Origin: Ramazzottius varieornatus
Taxonomy: Eukaryota > Tardigrada > Eutardigrada > Parachela > Ramazzottiidae
Direction: 5' to 3'
Assembly (NCBI GenBank): GCA_001949185.1
Contig: BDGG01000006.1
Coordinates: forward strand, 1,919,657-1,983,656
Length of the DNA stretch: 64,000 bases
Shown: positions 60,320 through 64,000 of the stretch, in pieces
How positions within the stretch are numbered: the first letter of the stretch is position 1
How the letters are laid out: every line of letters starts with the position of its first letter
The notes under the pieces: model-generated
Seen by the model: only the letters and a program-made list of their open reading frames with translations
Database searches by the model: none
Told to the model about the DNA's origin: nothing
Program-made: the position numbers and the translations under genes

Positions 60320-63197
60320 ATGGCTGATCAACTTACTGTTGCGAATGTCGGACCGCAGTTTCTTACGGCTCTGTTTGCACAGCTGGGTCTCGGAGCAGTA
60401 GAAGAAGTGGCAGTCAGAGCTGGAACCGCGGTATTGCCCGAGAGGACTCGGTTTTGGGATTCGACCGTACATCTGGAGGCAATTATATCGAAACTGTTTG
60501 GGAACCGCTTTCCTGAACAACTTTTGGATATTCAAAAAGTTTTGAAAGCTAGTCTGGATGAGCTGGAAAAACGGACCACCTTGACCACCGAGGAAAACAC
60601 CATCCTCTTGGAGATGAATCCGCGCATTCATGGTATTGAGGTGGCGCACAGGGCTTTGGTTCGCTATCTCCAAGCGCCCACTGTATTGCGCTTGGAACAA
60701 GAACTATGGACCTCATGCATGGCACGCATGGGACCGCGGGACTCACTCCACTATTTCTTCACCGAGGTGAAAGCAGAGCATGGTAACTCCCTGCTTGACC
60801 GCATCATGAAAAACTGCGAAAAGGAAAGGAATTTCACGAAATTCCAAATGTGGAGCAAGAAAATCAAAAACGCTATTGTGACCGGCGTCTACACACGAGC
60901 TTTCGAGCTCCGAGTTGGTATGGAAAGGGACAGGTCTCCCGAATCGCAAATCAGCATATTCGAGCAACTGACAGAAATGCAGACTAATCAGCAGAGTGTT
61001 TTCGACGAACTGGACCGAGCGTATGTCAGACTAACGTGGCACTTCATACGAGGTGAGTCACTCAGTTTTACGATAGGAAAAAACAAACTTATGAGCGAAG
61101 TGTATACTGATCTTCCATCGGAGCGCGCAACGGATCAAAGAACTATTCACGTTCAGTCGGTGGAGAGTTTCGGTTCAATCGGTTGTTCACTCGGTGGCTC
61201 ACGGACGAAGCCCCCTTCGTTTCGAGAATCGAGTAGCCAGTTTCTGATTCTGAATTTTTTTAACATTCCTAAAGTCAACCGTATTGTTCAAACGATCTGT
61301 GCAAAATGCAAGGTTTCTAATTCAAATGCGTTCCACCTCAGCAACTCGGTAATTAGTCTAGTGATTAGGCTTTCACGACAAGAAAATGACGTTGGGCGTC
61401 TCAGTCGAGGTTTTTTCGACTCACTTAACACTTGCAGTACCATGGGGCGCAGACTTTCCCACAGATGCAGTCCTCGCCAAGGTGCGGGTTCTGTTAATAG
61501 CGTATCCGTTTGCTGTTGTTGTTGTTGTTTTACCTGAACAAAACATTTGTCTACCTGGTGAAATAAAGTCACCGATGACAAGCCGAATCAAAAACATCAA
61601 GGGACGGGGAGTTTCACCGGGTGTTTTTTTGTCTCCTCGCGAGTCGAAAGCGCTGGGATGATTTGAAACCCATGGCTCAGACCCGACATGAGACACGGGG
61701 CACTGCAAGCAAAGTTGTAGAGCGAATAGCCGGTTGTCCGAGGCCGAGGCTGCGAGATCGGAAGGGTTGACCATATGAAGGAGTGGGAGGTGTCCGACGG
61801 TGCCCTTCTCACCCTCTACGGTACCCTTCCTACCCTCCGAACGATGTGTCGGATCGTCTTCAGGGCCTGCCCAAACTGCCCTGGCGTGACATCACGAACA
61901 CAGGTGACGAACGTCACACGGAAAAATCTGATAGCGCGACTGGTATCGCATGGCACTGCAGAACGTTCGGGGTGCAAAACACGCGCACCGTACAAGGGTC
62001 ACTTGTTTGTCACAAAGTGGATGAGCTTGTAAAGTCGATACACACGCTTCCAGAAATCCTAGTCCTGAGGTAAAGCCGGAGCAGATGTCAGAAGTCAGAA
62101 CGATTACTGACTGCACGAAGCCCAGATCCCTTCGACAGCTACCCCAAATTCTTTTAATCCAGGCAATTTAGGGCTCACGTAGCCGAAAGAACGTCTGATT
62201 CTGACTCGAACTCACAGAGGTTCTAGACAGGCACGAACTCTCGATTTGACAGAAAGAGAGAATGTGCGCTTCGTATATCGGAAGAGATTCCCGAACGACT
62301 TTCGTTCTCGAATCTCTTCTCTCGTGATCTTCTTCGAACTCTCACTCTAGTTTGGATGAGCATGGGGGAGGGTATTGGGACATGACTGGGAATTAATTCG
62401 AAAGTTGGGGAACGGAAGGTTTTTGAGAAATCTTCAGTGGGTAAAGTGTTTTCCAGTTCGGCAAACGGGTAAAGTGGGGCCACGCCTCTTGCCTTCCAAA
62501 CACTGCCCTCCCGACCTCGCAGCCTTGGCCGCGGATAATCATTGCACTTCGGTTCATTTGCGCAACAATTCTGCTGCGGGTGTTAAAACGAATGCGTAAC
62601 TGAAAGACATGCTCCAGCTTTTCATCTCGTTTATTGATCTTCGTAGCACCTTGCGAGGACTCTGGCAAAAAAGGATGCGGACTGGCCGGTCCACCAGAAA
62701 CATCGCACTGCAGTGAGCTAGGCTGTTTAGTCTACAAATTCCTGAAGAAACAAGAGAAGGATACAAAAGACAGACTTTTGGCGGCTCTTCGGGAGAAGTG
62801 GCCTCATATGATGTGGAAAGTAGCTGTTGGCGTGAGCAGTTCTCAACTGAACGCCACAAGGCTCAATCCAGCGCCTCGGAACTTCACACCGCAGCTGAAC
62901 TGGCGAAGATTATGGTTTCATGCGCACGGCACTAACCAGGAGCAAGCACTCGCCGTTGTACCATTCGGAGACAAAACGAGCTATACACACGGATGTTTGG
63001 TGCGGGTCGCTCCGCTTAAGTGGACTTTAAGAACGAAAGAGGCCCGTGAGTATGGCGTTGTGGCTGCGGTGTTCTGGTGTGATGAATCGGAAGCAATAAC
63101 AACGACCACAGTATGGGAAGACATAAGGCGTCGCTTACAAAACGAAAGCGAGGCTCTGTCCAGTTTTGTTGACCAGCACGCTCTGCACAGAAGGTGA
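60320..63197 (+). CDS. Two-exon gene of unknown function, about 427 residues
   Basis: Exon 60320-61052 (donor GAGGTGAGT) and exon 62647-63197 (acceptor ATCTTCGTAG) meet in phase 1/2 and read through HFIR-APCEDSG. The first exon starts MADQLTVANVGPQFLTAL and is largely helical with many charged residues (FWDSTVHLEAIISKLFGN, LEKRTTLTTEENTILLEM, RIMKNCEKERNFTKFQMW). The second has KFLKKQEKDTKDRLLAALRE and a more beta-like end (YGVVAAVFWCDESEAITT). No signal peptide or membrane helix is visible, suggesting a soluble intracellular protein. I do not recognise a family. The 1.6-kb intron may hide one or more extra exons, for example around 61.8-62.07 kb. Two separate genes remain possible. Confidence 0.6.
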
Positions 63198-64000
63198 TGG
63201 TGACGTAAAAATCGTTGTGAAATTTTGCGTGTGTGTGCTGTCCTGTATGTTTTCGAAGACGGGTGATCGTCGATAAAAATTACCACAAAGAATATCTATC
63301 GACACTCGCTGCTTAGAAACTGGAAAGATCTAGACTCACTAGTCACTTCTGCCATCTTTCTCCGACCGCCTCAAACAGCTCTGTTGCACAAAAGACCCCA
63401 TAGTCTAAGGGTCTCTAAACCAGTATGGCAGAACTGGGACTGGCTTTCGATGTCCTGATACTTTGCAATCTTTCTTCTTCCGGCGGCATCAGAAGCCTAT
63501 CGGGCTTTCACCGTTGACGTGGCGAAGTTGGTCAGGGCCAAGGTGTCAACCACCGTCACGTCTCGGACGAGCTCCTTACCGTTCTTCCATGGAACTTGCG
63601 TCATGCCGTACGGTCATCTCTTGTCCTTCCGGAAGATCCCTGGAGGTTCACGGATGGCACGTATCTGTGCTTACAGCTTGATCAGCTGTTTACTTCCTAC
63701 TTGTACCGGCCACGAACTCGATTTCGGTCGTCCCCTTTTAGAGTACCTTATTTTCCCACACTGTATTGTCGACGCACACCTTAAACTCATACGGTTATAT
63801 CGAATGGACTAATACCTGCAGAAAGCAAACTCTGACTCGCGTCCGAACTGTCATTTAGCATCAGAAATCGAGCTATTTAAAACAGGATCTTTCTCAAAAG
63901 TAACAAAGCGATATTCAAGGGAATATGCAGGTGGCTCCAGCTCGAATAATTCCAGTACGTTTTCCCGGTCTTCGTAAAGATATACTCCCGGAACGTACAG
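63198..64000. other. Window end, possible partial gene
   Basis: An open plus-strand frame from about 63459 to 63812 begins, without an ATG, with a hydrophobic stretch FAIFLLPAASEAYRAF that resembles a signal sequence. It continues ISCLLPTCTGHELDFGRPLL. Overlapping frames and the lack of splice sites leave it unresolved. Confidence 0.25.

Overview
This is a spliced eukaryotic nuclear genome, almost certainly an invertebrate animal. The evidence is compact multi-exon genes with GT-AG introns, a metazoan-type Brahma/BRG1 remodeller with QLQ, HSA, BRK, SNF2, SnAC and bromodomain parts, a natriuretic-peptide-receptor-like ectodomain, and an H2A gene with an intron. Base composition is moderate, and many small palindromic elements sit in introns and intergenic DNA. 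A tardigrade or another small ecdysozoan would fit, but nothing in the window proves it. All exon models below come from reading splice sites and reading-frame phase by eye, without transcripts.

Layout. Positions 1-22.5 kb are gene-poor. Their one clear feature is a decayed hAT DNA transposon (9925-12620, 8-bp target duplication with one mismatch) that landed inside a Tc1/mariner-type palindromic element. At 22.5-27.75 kb (minus) is a ten-exon single-pass receptor with an ANF-receptor ectodomain and a very short cytoplasmic tail. Its third intron from the 5' side of the protein-coding region (between exons 2 and 3) is packed with nested foldback elements. At 29.7-31.4 kb (plus) is an MFSD1-like transporter, followed tail-to-tail by a flavin monooxygenase pseudogene. 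At 33.3-34.6 kb is a secreted Pro/Tyr/Thr-rich protein, and at 34.8-36.6 kb (minus) mitochondrial ClpP. At 38.2-46.35 kb (plus) is Brahma/BRG1, with three copies of one ~85-bp hairpin element in its introns.

At 47-49.2 kb (minus) two paralogous glycine-rich secreted mini-proteins share a promoter block. The next 4 kb hold no convincing gene but contain a 32-bp tandem repeat. At 53.2-53.7 kb (minus) lies a divergent intron-containing H2A. At 54.1-55.3 kb (minus) is a second hAT-type transposase frame broken by one stop codon. At 55.3-59.8 kb (plus) is a seven-exon BTB/BACK protein, and at 60.3-63.2 kb (plus) a two-exon gene of unknown function.

The genes do not form one pathway. Chromatin (BRM, H2A), mitochondrial proteolysis (ClpP), transport (MFSD1-like) and secreted products are simply neighbours. 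The distinctive signals are the dense palindromic element families, the hAT element whose non-coding gaps each carry a GGTGCACC palindrome, and the duplicated glycine-rich peptide genes.
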